Assembly (NCBI RefSeq): GCF_016908315.1
Contig: NZ_JAFBDQ010000011.1
Span: forward strand, 49,093 to 113,092
From: Halanaerobacter jeridensis
GTDB taxonomy: Bacteria > Bacillota > Halanaerobiia > Halobacteroidales > Halobacteroidaceae
Direction: 5' to 3'
DNA: 64,000 bases
The notes beneath the pieces were generated by a model, which saw only the letters and a list, made by a program, of their open reading frames with translations, ran no database searches and had not been told where the DNA came from. The stretch's first letter is position 1. The number at the start of each line of letters is the position of its first letter. The translations under genes and the position numbers were made by a program. Positions 1-8,339 of the stretch are shown here, piece after piece.

Positions 1-131
1 AAAAAATAATTTTGACTTCTTGTTTAACTAAAGGAAGCTGTAGAGAAGATAAATGTTCTTATGTAGATAATATAAAAGATTCGTTATTGAGTGTAATAGA
101 TGAGGATAAACTTATTTTTGAAACATTGTAG
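1..131 (+). CDS. C-terminal end of an unidentified Cys-rich protein (5' truncated by window)
   Basis: An open frame enters from the left edge (codons begin at base 3) and stops with TAG at 129-131, giving about 42 residues. The tail holds three closely spaced cysteines (C-x5-C-x4-C) followed by an acidic, helical-looking end. The next gene starts 22 bp downstream, so this is probably the upstream member of the selenium operon. The cysteines could bind metal or an iron-sulfur cluster, but I do not recognise the family from this fragment. That it is coding rests on the uninterrupted frame and the operon-like spacing. Confidence 0.5.
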   Translation, partial: KIILTSCLTKGSCREDKCSYVDNIKDSLLSVIDEDKLIFETL

Positions 132-152
132 TCAAAAAGAGGTGAAAATGAT

Positions 153-1307
153 TTGATTTATTTTGATAATGCAGCAACTACCTGGCAGAAGCCAGAACAA
201 GTATACCAAACCGTCGATGATGTGCTGCGTAATAAAAGTGGTAATCCCAGCCGCGGTAGCCATCAAATTTCTTTAGATGCTAGTCGGGTTATTTTTAAGG
301 TGCGAAAGAAGTTAGCTGATTTTTTTAATATTCAAGATAGTAGTCAACTTGCCTTTACTAAAAATGCAACAGAGTCTAGTAATTTAATTTTTAAAGGATT
401 CTTAAATTCAGGTGATCATGTAATTATTAGTAGTTTAGAACATAATGCTATTACTCGTCCTTTACATCGTTTAGAGGAAGAAGGAGTAATTGATTTAACT
501 GTAGTTGATACAGAACAGGGCTCAGCTGAATTTTTGACGAGAATTAAAGAGGCAATTACTCCTCAAACTAAATTAGTAGCTTTGACTCATGCCTCTAATG
601 TGACGGGTAATATTCTACCAGTTGCAGAAGTAGGAGACCTTTTAGCAGATAAAGATACTGCTTTATTAGTTGATGCTGCTCAAACGGCGGGGGTAGTTCC
701 AATTGATATAGAGCAATTGAAAGTCGATTTTCTTGTCTTTACTGGACATAAAGCTTTGTTTGGTCCTCAAGGTGTAGGGGGTTTTTATTTTAATGATGAT
801 TTTGATTTAGAACCGCTATTAGAAGGAGGAACTGGTGGTAGTTCTAAAGAGAAATTAAATCCTGATTTATATCCCGATCAGTATGAGAGTGGTACTTTAA
901 ATACGGCCGGCATTGCAGGATTAGGTGCGGGTATAGATTTTATTAATCAAACTACTTTAACTCAGATTAGAAAACATGAAATGAGATTATTAGAGAAATT
1001 AACAGCAGGATTACAGCAAATTTCTGAAATAGAATTATTGACTTCTCAGATTAGTGAAGAACGAGTAGGAGTTACTTCGTTTAGAGTGCAGGGCATTGAT
1101 GCTGTTACCGTGGGCCAATTATTGAATAGTGAATATCAAATTGCTGTTAGAACGGGACTTCACTGTGCGCCTTTGGCTCACCAAAGTATTGGCAGTTATG
1201 AGACAGGGACGGTTAGAGTTAGCTTTAGTTATTTTAATACACTAGTCGAGGTAGAAGAATTTTTAGATGCTTTAGAGGAGATAATTGATTTTAAATCGAA
1301 TGATTAA
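153..1307 (+). CDS. Cysteine desulfurase family protein (class V aminotransferase), selenium-cluster type
   Basis: PLP enzyme of the NifS/SufS fold, 384 aa, which removes sulfur (or selenium) from cysteine/selenocysteine. Visible features are the N-terminal FDNAATT, the PLP lysine in TGHK (about Lys200), and the catalytic cysteine in RTGLHCAP (about Cys338). The start is TTG at 153, eight bases after a GAGGTG ribosome site; the ATG at 148 is out of frame and hits a stop at once. It lies directly upstream of selD and a DUF3343 gene. This is the context of the family near EF2568 (TIGR01977), thought to supply selenium to SelD. That role is inferred from position; a general Fe-S sulfur donor is the alternative. 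Confidence 0.9.
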   Translation: MIYFDNAATTWQKPEQVYQTVDDVLRNKSGNPSRGSHQISLDASRVIFKVRKKLADFFNIQDSSQLAFTKNATESSNLIFKGFLNSGDHVIISSLEHNAITRPLHRLEEEGVIDLTVVDTEQGSAEFLTRIKEAITPQTKLVALTHASNVTGNILPVAEVGDLLADKDTALLVDAAQTAGVVPIDIEQLKVDFLVFTGHKALFGPQGVGGFYFNDDFDLEPLLEGGTGGSSKEKLNPDLYPDQYESGTLNTAGIAGLGAGIDFINQTTLTQIRKHEMRLLEKLTAGLQQISEIELLTSQISEERVGVTSFRVQGIDAVTVGQLLNSEYQIAVRTGLHCAPLAHQSIGSYETGTVRVSFSYFNTLVEVEEFLDALEEIIDFKSND

Positions 1308-1318
1308 GGAGGAAGATG

Positions 1319-2359
1319 ATGACAGAAAAAATTAAACTAACGCAATATAGTTCGACATCTGGCTGAGCAGCTAAAATGGGCCCTCATGCCCTGTCGCAAG
1401 TTTTGCGACAAGTTGATTTTAGTTGTGATGACGAGAATTTAATAGTGGGATTAGATAGTGCTGATGATGCAATTGCTTATCAAATCAATCCCGAGCAGAT
1501 AATGATTCAATCCTTAGATTTTTTCACTCCAATTGTAGATGATCCTTATTTGTTTGGACAGATTGCTGCTGCGAATGCATTAAGTGATATTTATGCTATG
1601 GGCGGTCAGCCGCTAACTGCAATGAATGTAGTTGGCTTTCCTTCTTGTCTTGAGGGAGAGATATTAAGTGAAATTTTGCAGGGAGGAGCAGATAAAGTTG
1701 CTGAAGCTGGAGCAATTATAGCAGGCGGTCATACAGTTGAAGATGATGAACCTAAATATGGTTTATCTGTCACAGGACAAACTAAACCCGGTCAGCTTTT
1801 AACTAATGATAATGCTCAAGCAGGTGATAAATTAATTCTAACTAAGCCCTTAGGCATGGGCATAGTATCGACTGCTATTAAAGGAGATATGGCTGACGAG
1901 GAAGTTGCAGAAAGAGTTATATCAGCTATGGCTAGATTAAATAATCAAGCTGTTAAGGTGATGCATGATTATGGAGTTAATGCTTGTACTGATATCACTG
2001 GTTTTGGTCTCTTAGGACACGCCTGGGAGATGGCGGAAGGTAGTAATCAGAAAATTGAAATTTCTGCAGCAGAAGTGCCGGTTTTTGGTGGCGTGATTGA
2101 TTATGCTGAAATGGGATTAGTGCCGGGAGGTGCTTATAATAATCAGCAGTATTTAGAGCAACATGTTGAATTTGGCCCTGAAGTTGCTGATAGTATGATT
2201 GATATATTATTTGACCCTCAAACTTCAGGTGGTCTATTAATTTCTGTTCCTCAAGAGCAGGTGTCTGATTTATTAATTGAGTTATATGGATTAGGAGTAG
2301 ATGATGCTGCAGTAGTTGGAGAAGTAGTAGCAGGAGAACCTCAGATTAAAGTGACTTAA
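1319..2359 (+). CDS. selD: Selenide, water dikinase, selenoprotein with in-frame UGA (Sec)
   Basis: Makes selenophosphate from selenide and ATP, the selenium donor for Sec-tRNA and for selenium cofactors. The reading frame runs back through TGA at 1364-1366 to ATG 1319 (346 aa; ATG 1316 is also possible but sits only 3 bases from AAGGAGG at 1306-1312). The N-terminus reads KIKLTQYSSTSG-U-AAK, aligning with IRLTQYSHGAGCGCK of E. coli SelD, so Sec16 replaces catalytic Cys17. A hairpin downstream of the UGA (1392-1410) is a candidate bacterial SECIS element. The glycine-rich GGHTVEDDEPKYGLS and C-terminal DPQTSGGLL motifs are intact. An annotation starting at the internal ATG 1376 would lose the active site. 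Confidence 0.95.
1364..1410 (+). promoter_or_regulatory. Sec UGA codon and candidate bacterial SECIS hairpin
   Basis: The Sec codon TGA is at 1364-1366. A perfect 8-bp stem, TGTCGCAA (1392-1399) with TTGCGACA (1403-1410), closes a GTT loop about 26 bases downstream. That distance and the small G-U-containing apical loop fit SelB-bound bacterial SECIS elements. The lower part of the stem is not obvious by eye. Confidence 0.65.
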
Positions 2360-2374
2360 GGAAAGGGATAGACT

Positions 2375-2638
2375 ATGGAAGAAAAAAAGAAATATAATCT
2401 AATAGTATTTAATTCAACACATCATGCTTTAGCAGCAGAAGAAGAATTAAAGAATAAAGATTATCAAATTAAGGTGGTTCCAGTTCCACCAGAGATTTCT
2501 GCTGATTGTGGGATTGCAATTAAATTTAGTGAAAAGCAGAAAGAAATTGTAGATATTATAAAAAAATCTGCAATTGAATTTGCCGGCTGCTATCAGGTTA
2601 TTAAGCAGGGATTAGAAAAAAGGATAAATAAAATTTAA
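2375..2638 (+). CDS. DUF3343 family protein (selenium-cluster associated)
   Basis: An 87-aa soluble protein with two conserved-looking cysteines, Cys45 in the ISADCGI motif and Cys72 in EFAGCYQV. It matches the DUF3343 family (putative Se/S carriers) in length and in the N-terminal FNSTHHALAAEE segment. It starts 15 bp after selD and ends the operon before a hairpin, so it is co-transcribed with the selenium genes. A role in selenium or sulfur delivery is inferred from context; no enzymatic motif is visible. Confidence 0.8.
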   Translation: MEEKKKYNLIVFNSTHHALAAEEELKNKDYQIKVVPVPPEISADCGIAIKFSEKQKEIVDIIKKSAIEFAGCYQVIKQGLEKRINKI

Positions 2639-2672
2639 AGGACTAAGGGGCCTTAGTAGGTCTCTTTTCTTA
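2637..2672 (+). terminator. Hairpin after the selenium operon
   Basis: ACTAAG/CTTAGT stem around a GGGC loop, with outer AAAGGAC/GTCTCTTT pairing, followed by a short T-rich run. An imperfect intrinsic terminator. Confidence 0.5.
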
Positions 2673-2781
2673 TACTTTGATAATAAAAAAGGATAATTGT
2701 TGTTTTTGTTGAAATAAATAATTATTAGTTATATTTATTTATTTGAATTTCACAGTGAAATTAAAAGTGGGAGTGATTATT

Positions 2782-3843
2782 GTGCGGCTAGTTAGTGTTG
2801 ATGAGCTAGAGCCAAATATGGAATTAGCTAAAACTATTTATGACAAAAACGATATACCAGTTTTAAAGAAGAATACTAAAAATTTAGATAAGTATGTGAA
2901 TCATATTAAAAAATTGGGTATTTATTATGTTTATGTCCGAGATGAAATTTCTGAAAATATTGATATTGATTATATTGTAAAACAGAAGTTGAGACATCAA
3001 ACTAAAAATTCGTTGAAAACTATAGCTGATGATTTAAAGGAAGGCCAGCGGATTGATTTAACAAAACTTAAACAGCAGATTAAAAAAATCATTGAAAGTA
3101 TAGTTATAAATAAAGATAAACTTATTCATGTGCAAAGTGTTAGAAATAATGATGAATATGTTTTTGCTCATAGTGTGAATACTACTATTTTAAGTGTTAA
3201 AACTGCTTTGAATATGAATATGAATCGTAAGTTAGTTAAAGAATTAGCTTTAGGAACTATGCTGCATGATGTAGGTAAAATGAATATTCGCTCTACTGTA
3301 CTAGAAAAGAAGGACGAGTTAAGCGAAAAAGAATATCAAGAAGTTCAAAAACATGTGGAGTATGGTTATGAGTGGTTAAGAAAAGAGTTTGATATACCTA
3401 GTTTAGCTAAATATATTGTTAGATTTCATCATGAAAAAACTGATGGTAGTGGATATCCTGAGGGAAGAAAAGAAGAAGAATTACATCAGGTTGTTAAGAT
3501 TGTTTCTGTGTGTGATGTCTTTGATGCCTTAACTAGTGATCGTCCTTTTAGATTGAGATGGCCGAATAATAAAGCTTTAGATTTTATTATTTCTCATGGA
3601 GGAGTTACTTTTGATCGCGAAGTAGTCAAAGCATTTAAGGATGTAGTAGCATTATATCCTATCGGTACTAAAGTAACTTTAAATAATGGGCGTAAGGCTT
3701 TAGTAAGTGGACATAATGAATATTTTCCTGAACGACCTGAAGTTAAAGTTATTGAGAATGCTCAGGGAAATAAATTAGATAATCCTCACAATATTAATTT
3801 ATTAGAAGCTAATGATTTAGTGGTTGTAGATTCTAATTTTTAA
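2782..3843 (+). CDS. HD-GYP domain protein (probable cyclic-di-GMP phosphodiesterase)
   Basis: 353 aa from GTG 2782, preceded by GGGAG; the product then begins RLVSVDELEPNM, typical of this family. A longer frame reaches TTG 2743 but without a ribosome site. The first about 110 residues form the DUF3391-like N-terminal region. The rest is an HD-GYP domain: His162-Asp163 in LHDVGK, His216-His217-Glu218 and Gly224-Tyr225-Pro226. The catalytic motif is complete, so hydrolysis of cyclic-di-GMP is the expected activity. No receiver or membrane segment is seen, so the protein should be cytoplasmic. It is a single-gene unit bounded by terminators. Confidence 0.88.
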   Translation: MRLVSVDELEPNMELAKTIYDKNDIPVLKKNTKNLDKYVNHIKKLGIYYVYVRDEISENIDIDYIVKQKLRHQTKNSLKTIADDLKEGQRIDLTKLKQQIKKIIESIVINKDKLIHVQSVRNNDEYVFAHSVNTTILSVKTALNMNMNRKLVKELALGTMLHDVGKMNIRSTVLEKKDELSEKEYQEVQKHVEYGYEWLRKEFDIPSLAKYIVRFHHEKTDGSGYPEGRKEEELHQVVKIVSVCDVFDALTSDRPFRLRWPNNKALDFIISHGGVTFDREVVKAFKDVVALYPIGTKVTLNNGRKALVSGHNEYFPERPEVKVIENAQGNKLDNPHNINLLEANDLVVVDSNF

Positions 3844-3861
3844 ATAACGCTTTTTATTTTG

Positions 3862-3897
3862 AGTCCTCATTAATTGAGGACTTTATTTATTTTTTTG
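3862..3897 (+). terminator. Intrinsic terminator after HD-GYP gene
   Basis: AGTCCTC (3862-3868) pairs with GAGGACT (3876-3882) across ATTAATT, followed by a long T-rich tract. Confidence 0.85.
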
Positions 3898-3965
3898 TAC
3901 TTTTTTAGAAGATAAATTAAATTTAACGCATAATATTTTCACAGATTATTTTTAATTGAATATCT

Positions 3966-4019
3966 TATAATAGGTAAAAGTTAACTGCGGTTAACAATCT
4001 TAACTTTAGTTAAGTTAAC
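3966..4019 (+). promoter_or_regulatory. feo promoter -10 with two GTTAAC-based dyads (candidate metal-regulator operator)
   Basis: TATAAT at 3966-3971 is followed by GTTAAC-TGCG-GTTAAC (3980-3995) and CTTAAC-TTTA-GTTAAG (3999-4014), then another GTTAAC (4014-4019). Dyads between the -10 and feoA suit a repressor such as the DtxR/MntR-type protein encoded at 6660-7091. No clear -35 was found. Which protein binds is inference. Confidence 0.5.
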
Positions 4020-4035
4020 AAAAGGAGGGGTGGAA

Positions 4036-4260
4036 TTGAAATTGACGGAATTACCTTTAAAAAAAATAGGGGAAGTGGTTGATATTATGGCAGACCCTAA
4101 TAAAAAAAGAAGGCTGCTGGATTTGGGTTTAACTGAAGGGACTGAGGTTATCCCAAAACGGAGAAGTCCTTCGGGAGATCCTACAGCGTTTTTGATCAGG
4201 GGGACTATTATTGCTTTAAGAAGTGAAGAGACTGACTTAATAGAAGTAGAAAAAAAGTGA
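4036..4260 (+). CDS. feoA: FeoA family ferrous iron transport protein
   Basis: Small SH3-like protein (74 aa from TTG 4036) that supports FeoB-dependent ferrous iron uptake at the inner membrane. It shows the family pattern LTELPLKKIGEVVDI, a central RRLLDLGLTEGTEV and a C-terminal IIALRSEETDLIEV. AGGAGG at 4023-4028 lies 7 bases before TTG 4036 but overlaps the alternative GTG at 4030, so 4036 is preferred. It heads the feo operon behind metal-operator-like dyads. Confidence 0.88.
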   Translation: MKLTELPLKKIGEVVDIMADPNKKRRLLDLGLTEGTEVIPKRRSPSGDPTAFLIRGTIIALRSEETDLIEVEKK

Positions 4261-4379
4261 AAGATGAAAATTTAAAAATGAAAAAATAAGGATTAAAAAG
4301 AGAAGTGGAATTAGTCATTTGCTGCAAGTGTTGCTAAGAAGTAAGAATAAATTAGAATAATAAAAAGGGGAGGGATTAG

Positions 4380-5168
4380 ATGGGGTTAACAGCTCAATCT
4401 AGTGGTGTTAATTTGTTAAGAGAGTCTTTCAATATTGATGGAGACAAAAATAATCCAGTAGTCGCTTTAGCTGGAAATCCAAACACAGGCAAAAGTACTG
4501 TTTTTAACGGATTAACTGGTTTGAAGCAACATACTGGAAATTGGCCTGGTAAAACTGTTACTCAAGCTAAGGGGTACTATACTTATTTGTCGCAAGAATA
4601 CACTGTAGTCGATTTACCCGGTACATACTCTTTATTAGCTAGTTCTATTGAAGAGCAGATTGCTCGTGATTTTATTTGTTTTGCCCAGCCAGAAGTAACA
4701 GTGGTGATTGCAGATGCAACAAACTTAGAAAGAAATCTTAATTTGCTTTTACAAGTAACAGAATTAAGTGAACGGGTAGTACTTTGCTTAAATTTGATGG
4801 ATGAGGCGGAAAGAAAAAATATCAAAATTGATTTAAATGGTTTAGCAACTGATTTGCAAGTTCCGATTGTACCTACTATAGCGAGGGATGAAAAGGGTTT
4901 AAGTGATTTAAAAAAGGTTATAGATAAAATAGTTAATCAAGAAGTTCAACTAGATCCAATTAAAATTAAATATTCATCTAAAATAGAAGAAAAGGTGGAA
5001 AAAATTGTCCCGGAATTAAATAAACAATTTCCCAATTTAAGAAAGAATATTAATATAAGATGGCTAGCTTTAAGATTATTAGAAGGAGATAGAACGATTT
5101 TTGAAACTTTGGAGGAGTGTTATGATGTTAATTTAAAAAACAAAAAAGTTGTTGAAAGGAGGCAGTAA
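4380..5168 (+). CDS. feoB: FeoB N-terminal GTPase part (split FeoB)
   Basis: 262 aa carrying only the cytosolic G domain and helical GDI-like region of FeoB. G1 is GNPNTGKST (residues 32-40), G3 DLPG (78-81), G4 NLMD (138-141). The switch I region GNWPGKTVTQAKG is typical of FeoB. It stops with TAA at 5166-5168, and a new ATG with its own AAAGGAGG begins at 5171. The GTPase and membrane parts are therefore separate polypeptides, an arrangement seen in some Firmicutes. It should assemble with the downstream membrane subunit to drive Fe(II) uptake. The split looks genuine because each part has its own start and ribosome site. Confidence 0.88.
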   Translation: MGLTAQSSGVNLLRESFNIDGDKNNPVVALAGNPNTGKSTVFNGLTGLKQHTGNWPGKTVTQAKGYYTYLSQEYTVVDLPGTYSLLASSIEEQIARDFICFAQPEVTVVIADATNLERNLNLLLQVTELSERVVLCLNLMDEAERKNIKIDLNGLATDLQVPIVPTIARDEKGLSDLKKVIDKIVNQEVQLDPIKIKYSSKIEEKVEKIVPELNKQFPNLRKNINIRWLALRLLEGDRTIFETLEECYDVNLKNKKVVERRQ

Positions 5169-5170
5169 AA

Positions 5171-6554
5171 ATGAGTAGGCAGCAACAATCTACAATTTTT
5201 AGTAAAATAGATAATTTAGATATAAATCATGAGCAAATACGTGATGAAATGGTTAAAGATATTTATGATACAGCAGAAGAAATAGCAGAGAGAAATATTG
5301 CTTCCAGTGAGGTTGAAAAAGAAAGTTGGGGAGAAAAGTTTGATACTCTTTTGACTTCTAAGTGCTTAGGATTTCCAATGATGCTCTTGATGTTAGGGAT
5401 AGTATTTTGGGTTACTATTGTAGGGGCTAATTATCCTTCGGCTATGTTGGCTAAGTTTTTATTTTGGATAGAAGGACATTTGAGTAACTTGTTTGTAGCA
5501 CTTCAAGCTCCAGAATGGCTGCATGGGATGTTAATTAAAGGTGTGTATCGAACTTTAGCTTGGGTAATATCTGTTATGCTACCGCCGATGGCTATTTTTT
5601 TTCCTATTTTTACTTTGTTAGAAGATTTGGGTTTATTACCACGGGTAGCATTTAATCTTGATAATTTCTTTAAAAAAGCGGGGGGCCAATGGTAAACAGT
5701 CGCTGACAATGAGTATGGGGTTTGGCTGTAATGCAGCCGGAGTAATTGCTGCTCGGATAATTGAATCACCGCGGGAAAAATTGATTGCTATTTTAACTAA
5801 TAATTTTGTGCCGTGTAATGGGCGGTTTCCGACTTTGATTATCTTAGCAAGTCTTTTTATGGGGAGTATCTTAGGTGGAGTCTATAATTCTTTCATCGCT
5901 GCAGCAGTAGTAGTTGCTTTAGTTTTAGTGGGGATAGCTGTTACTTTATTTATCTCTTGGTTACTATCTAAAACTTTATTAAAGGGAGTGCCTTCTTCAT
6001 TTTCTTTAGAATTGCCACCTTACCGGAAACCCAAAATCAAAGAAGTATTACTTCGTTCTTTTATTGATCATACATTGTTTGTATTATGGCGGGCAATAGT
6101 TGTAGCAGCTCCAGCTGGTTTAATAGTCTGGATTTTTGCCAATATGAGTATTGGTGAGTTAAGTTTGATTCAGTATGTAGCTAATATTTTAGATCCTTTT
6201 GCTCTTTTAATTGGCCTAGATGGAATTATTTTATTAGCGTTTATTCTGGGACTGCCGGCTAATGAAATTGTGCTACCGATATTAGTAATGAGTTACTTAT
6301 CGGCAGGAGCAATGTTAGAACCAAGTAGCAGTGAATCGCTTAAAACTATTTTAGTAGATAATGGTTGGACTTGGGTTACTGCTCTTTCAACAATGCTATT
6401 TTCTCTATTACATTTTCCTTGTGGTACAACATTATTAACGATAAAAAAAGAAACTGATAGTTTAAAATGGACTATTTTTGCTGGATTAATGCCTTTAGCA
6501 GTAGCTGTAGTAGTTTGCTTTTTATTTACCCAAAGTATTAATTTGTTTTTTTAG
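5171..6554 (+). pseudogene. feoB: FeoB membrane part (nucleoside-recognition/Gate domains), frameshifted
   Basis: Transmembrane permease part of FeoB. The first frame (5171-5695) has two hydrophobic segments and ends LLEDLGLLPRVAFNLDNFF then stops. The second frame (to 6554) restores the family sequence GANGKQSLTMSMGFGCNAAG, with the conserved GFGCN core, and carries the remaining helices, ending near SINLFF. The frames join at GCGGGGGGCC: removing one G from the run at 5680-5685 gives one continuous FeoB permease. Nothing else is damaged and the reading is otherwise intact. This suggests a sequencing error, a recent mutation or slippage at G6 rather than an old pseudogene. Each frame alone would be incomplete. 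Confidence 0.8.
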
Positions 6555-6639
6555 AATATATTATTAAAAGGAGTCATAAATAATCTTAAGAAATTTTAAA
6601 TTATTCCGCCACAACTATTTGCCGTTAACTATGAATGAT

Positions 6640-6690
6640 TGCTAGTTTTATTTGATTTGCTAGTCCTTAGATAAGGGGCTAGTTTTTTTA
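6640..6690. terminator. Bidirectional hairpin between feoB and the metal regulator
   Basis: CTAGTCCTT and AAGGGGCTAG pair around AGAT with one wobble/bulge near 6659-6681 and are followed by a T run. It overlaps the 3' end of the minus-strand regulator gene and can serve both convergent genes. Confidence 0.6.
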
Positions 6691-7091
6691 TTTTTAAATT
6701 CAAGTAATTTTTGTTGTAATTGGGGATATCGTTTAAAAAAGGCAACTAATATAGTAATGGCTTCTACTGTTGTATCTGATAAATAATGTTCCATAGCTTC
6801 TGCTTCATTTTCTTTATTACAATTACTATTAATTACAGCTAGAAATTCTTGCAGAGTCCGATTTCTAGTGACAAGAAATTTGCCTAGATGTTTTCCTTGA
6901 GAAGTTAATTCAATATTCTTATAGCGTTCATACTGCAAATAGCCTTTCTGACTTAGTTTCTTAACTGCTTTAGTAACTGAAGGCAAAGATACATTTAGCT
7001 TTTGAGCAATATCAGTGGTTCTAACGACTTGCTGTTGACTTGCAAAGCGATAAATTTCTTCTAAATAATCTTCTAAACTAGGGGACAACAT
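6660..7091 (-). CDS. DtxR/MntR-family metal-dependent transcriptional regulator
   Basis: 143 aa, the size of Bacillus MntR. An N-terminal winged helix (SLEDYLEEIY, then DIAQKLNVSLPSVTKAVKKL) is followed by the helical dimerisation/metal domain. Metal ligands equivalent to MntR Asp8, Glu11, Glu99, Glu102 and His103 are visible (Asp8, Glu11, Glu98, Glu101, His102). The position of MntR His77 is Asn77 here, which may shift metal choice, perhaps to iron. It is convergent with feoB and is the obvious candidate to bind the dyads before feoA. A GGAG ribosome site precedes the start. Whether it senses Mn or Fe cannot be told from sequence. Confidence 0.85.
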   Translation of the reverse strand: MLSPSLEDYLEEIYRFASQQQVVRTTDIAQKLNVSLPSVTKAVKKLSQKGYLQYERYKNIELTSQGKHLGKFLVTRNRTLQEFLAVINSNCNKENEAEAMEHYLSDTTVEAITILVAFFKRYPQLQQKLLEFKNKKTSPLSKD

Positions 7092-7105
7092 ATTTTATTA
7101 CTCCT

Positions 7106-7321
7106 TATCTATATAAAGTGGCACTATCGTGCCACTAGCTAGTAGATAAAAGCTAGTAGCTAGTAGTAAATTCAAAACCAAAAAACAGTTCATAGCTAGA
7201 AATTATTGAATACTAGGTTAATGTTTTAGGTTTTGAATTTGCTTTTATTTTTTAACTACTAGCTCCTAGCTATTTACTTCTAACTATAAAGTTTCACTTT
7301 TAGTGAAACTTTATATAGATA
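7106..7321. repeat. Intergenic palindromic element, family A copy 1
   Basis: About 216 bp filling the gap between the metal regulator and the ZIP gene. It starts TATCTATATAAAG and ends CTTTATATAGATA. The left end holds a hairpin AGTGGCAC-TATC-GTGCCACT (7117-7136); the right end holds a 12-bp stem ATAAAGTTTCAC/GTGAAACTTTAT (7286-7314). Inside, TAGCTAGTAG-type runs and AATTCAAAACC ... GGTTTTGAATT mirror each other, so the whole element is an imperfect palindrome. Relatives lie at 15829-16010 and 59720-59936. No coding potential was seen; it looks MITE-like. Confidence 0.8.
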
Positions 7322-7373
7322 TTTATTCTTTATGGGATTAATTAAGAACAGGGAAATATTAAAAAATCTTTAT

Positions 7374-7402
7374 TTGAAAATAAAAGTATGTTATTATAAA
7401 TA
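7374..7402 (+). promoter_or_regulatory. Possible promoter of the ZIP transporter gene
   Basis: TTGAAA (7374-7379) and TATAAA (7395-7400) with a short 15-bp spacer. AT-rich AATGATAATTAAT follows and faintly resembles Fur-type half-sites. Weak evidence. Confidence 0.3.
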
Positions 7403-7432
7403 GTAATGATAATTAATAAAGAGGTGAAATTT

Positions 7433-8245
7433 ATGAGTAATTTAGTGATAGCATTTTTATTAACTCTATTTGCTGGTCTATCTACAGGAATAGGAAGTGC
7501 AATAGCTTTTTATAGTAAACGAACTAATACTTCATTTTTAGCTACAGCCTTAGGATTTTCAGCAGGAGTTATGATTTATGTTTCTTTTGTAGAGATTATA
7601 GTTAAAGCACGAGAATCTTTAACTGCTGCTCTGGGAGCAGGGTTAGGAGAGTGGATTACTGTCGCTTCATTTTTTGGGGGAGTTATCTTTATTGCAGTTA
7701 TTGATAAGTTAGTACCAGAATTCGAAAATCCTCATGAAGCTAGAGATAAATCAGAATTAGAAGAGTTACATAATGAAGAAGTAATTGAAGATAAATCTCA
7801 ACTATTAAGAATGGGTATGTTTTCTGCTTTAGCAATTGCTATTCATAACTTTCCAGAGGGATTAGCTACTTTTGCTTCAGCTTTAAGAGATCCGACAGTG
7901 GGGCTATCAATTGCAATTGCGATTGCAATTCACAATATTCCAGAAGGTATCTCAGTTTCAGTACCTATCTTTCATGCAACTGGAAATAGAAAAAAAGCAT
8001 TTTTATATTCTATGCTTTCAGGTTTAGCAGAACCATTAGGAGCATTAGTAGGATATTTTATTTTTCGAACTGTATTTAATGATTTAACTTTTGGAATTTT
8101 ATTTGCTAGTGTAGCAGGAATTATGGTCTTTATTTCTATTGATGAATTATTACCTACATCGAGGAAATATGGGAAAGGACACCAAGTTATTTATGGTTTT
8201 ATAGCTGGAATGGGAGTTATGGCACTTAGTTTATTGTTATTTTAA
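7433..8245 (+). CDS. zupT: ZIP family metal transporter (ZupT-like)
   Basis: A 270-aa inner-membrane protein with about eight hydrophobic segments that imports zinc or related divalent metals. The two ZIP signatures are present: [12 protein letters not shown] (His138) in helix IV and [12 protein letters not shown] (His167) in helix V, which together form the metal site. A charged loop (about residues 95-125) separates helices III and IV. The start at ATG 7433 follows GAGGTG at 7421-7426; an earlier in-frame start at 7406 lacks a ribosome site. It stands alone, close to the iron operon, and ends at a strong terminator. Confidence 0.9.
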   Translation: MSNLVIAFLLTLFAGLSTGIGSAIAFYSKRTNTSFLATALGFSAGVMIYVSFVEIIVKARESLTAALGAGLGEWITVASFFGGVIFIAVIDKLVPEFENPHEARDKSELEELHNEEVIEDKSQLLRMGMFSALAIAIHNFPEGLATFASALRDPTVGLSIAIAIAIHNIPEGISVSVPIFHATGNRKKAFLYSMLSGLAEPLGALVGYFIFRTVFNDLTFGILFASVAGIMVFISIDELLPTSRKYGKGHQVIYGFIAGMGVMALSLLLF

Positions 8246-8264
8246 ATGATGATTGCTCTAAAGT

Positions 8265-8298
8265 AAGGAACCTGCTTCACGGCAGGTTCCTTTGTGAT
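8265..8298. terminator. Strong terminator after ZIP gene
   Basis: 11-bp perfect stem AAGGAACCTGC/GCAGGTTCCTT (8265-8275, 8282-8292). It lies between convergent genes and probably serves both. Confidence 0.85.
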
Positions 8299-8339
8299 TA
8301 AAGTGTTTATTAGTTACTAAATAGGTTTATCCTATTTTA

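Noticed and set aside
1376..2359. selD starting at the internal ATG 1376
   Set aside because: It removes the catalytic N-terminal motif; the frame reads through the Sec UGA to ATG 1319 with a strong ribosome site.
2743..2781. Longer HD-GYP protein from TTG 2743
   Set aside because: No ribosome site, and the family N-terminus begins at RLVSVDELEP just after GTG 2782.
7390..7420. Fur box in front of the ZIP gene
   Set aside because: AATGATAAT resembles Fur hexamers, but AT-rich background makes this easy by chance and only part of the 19-bp site is present.
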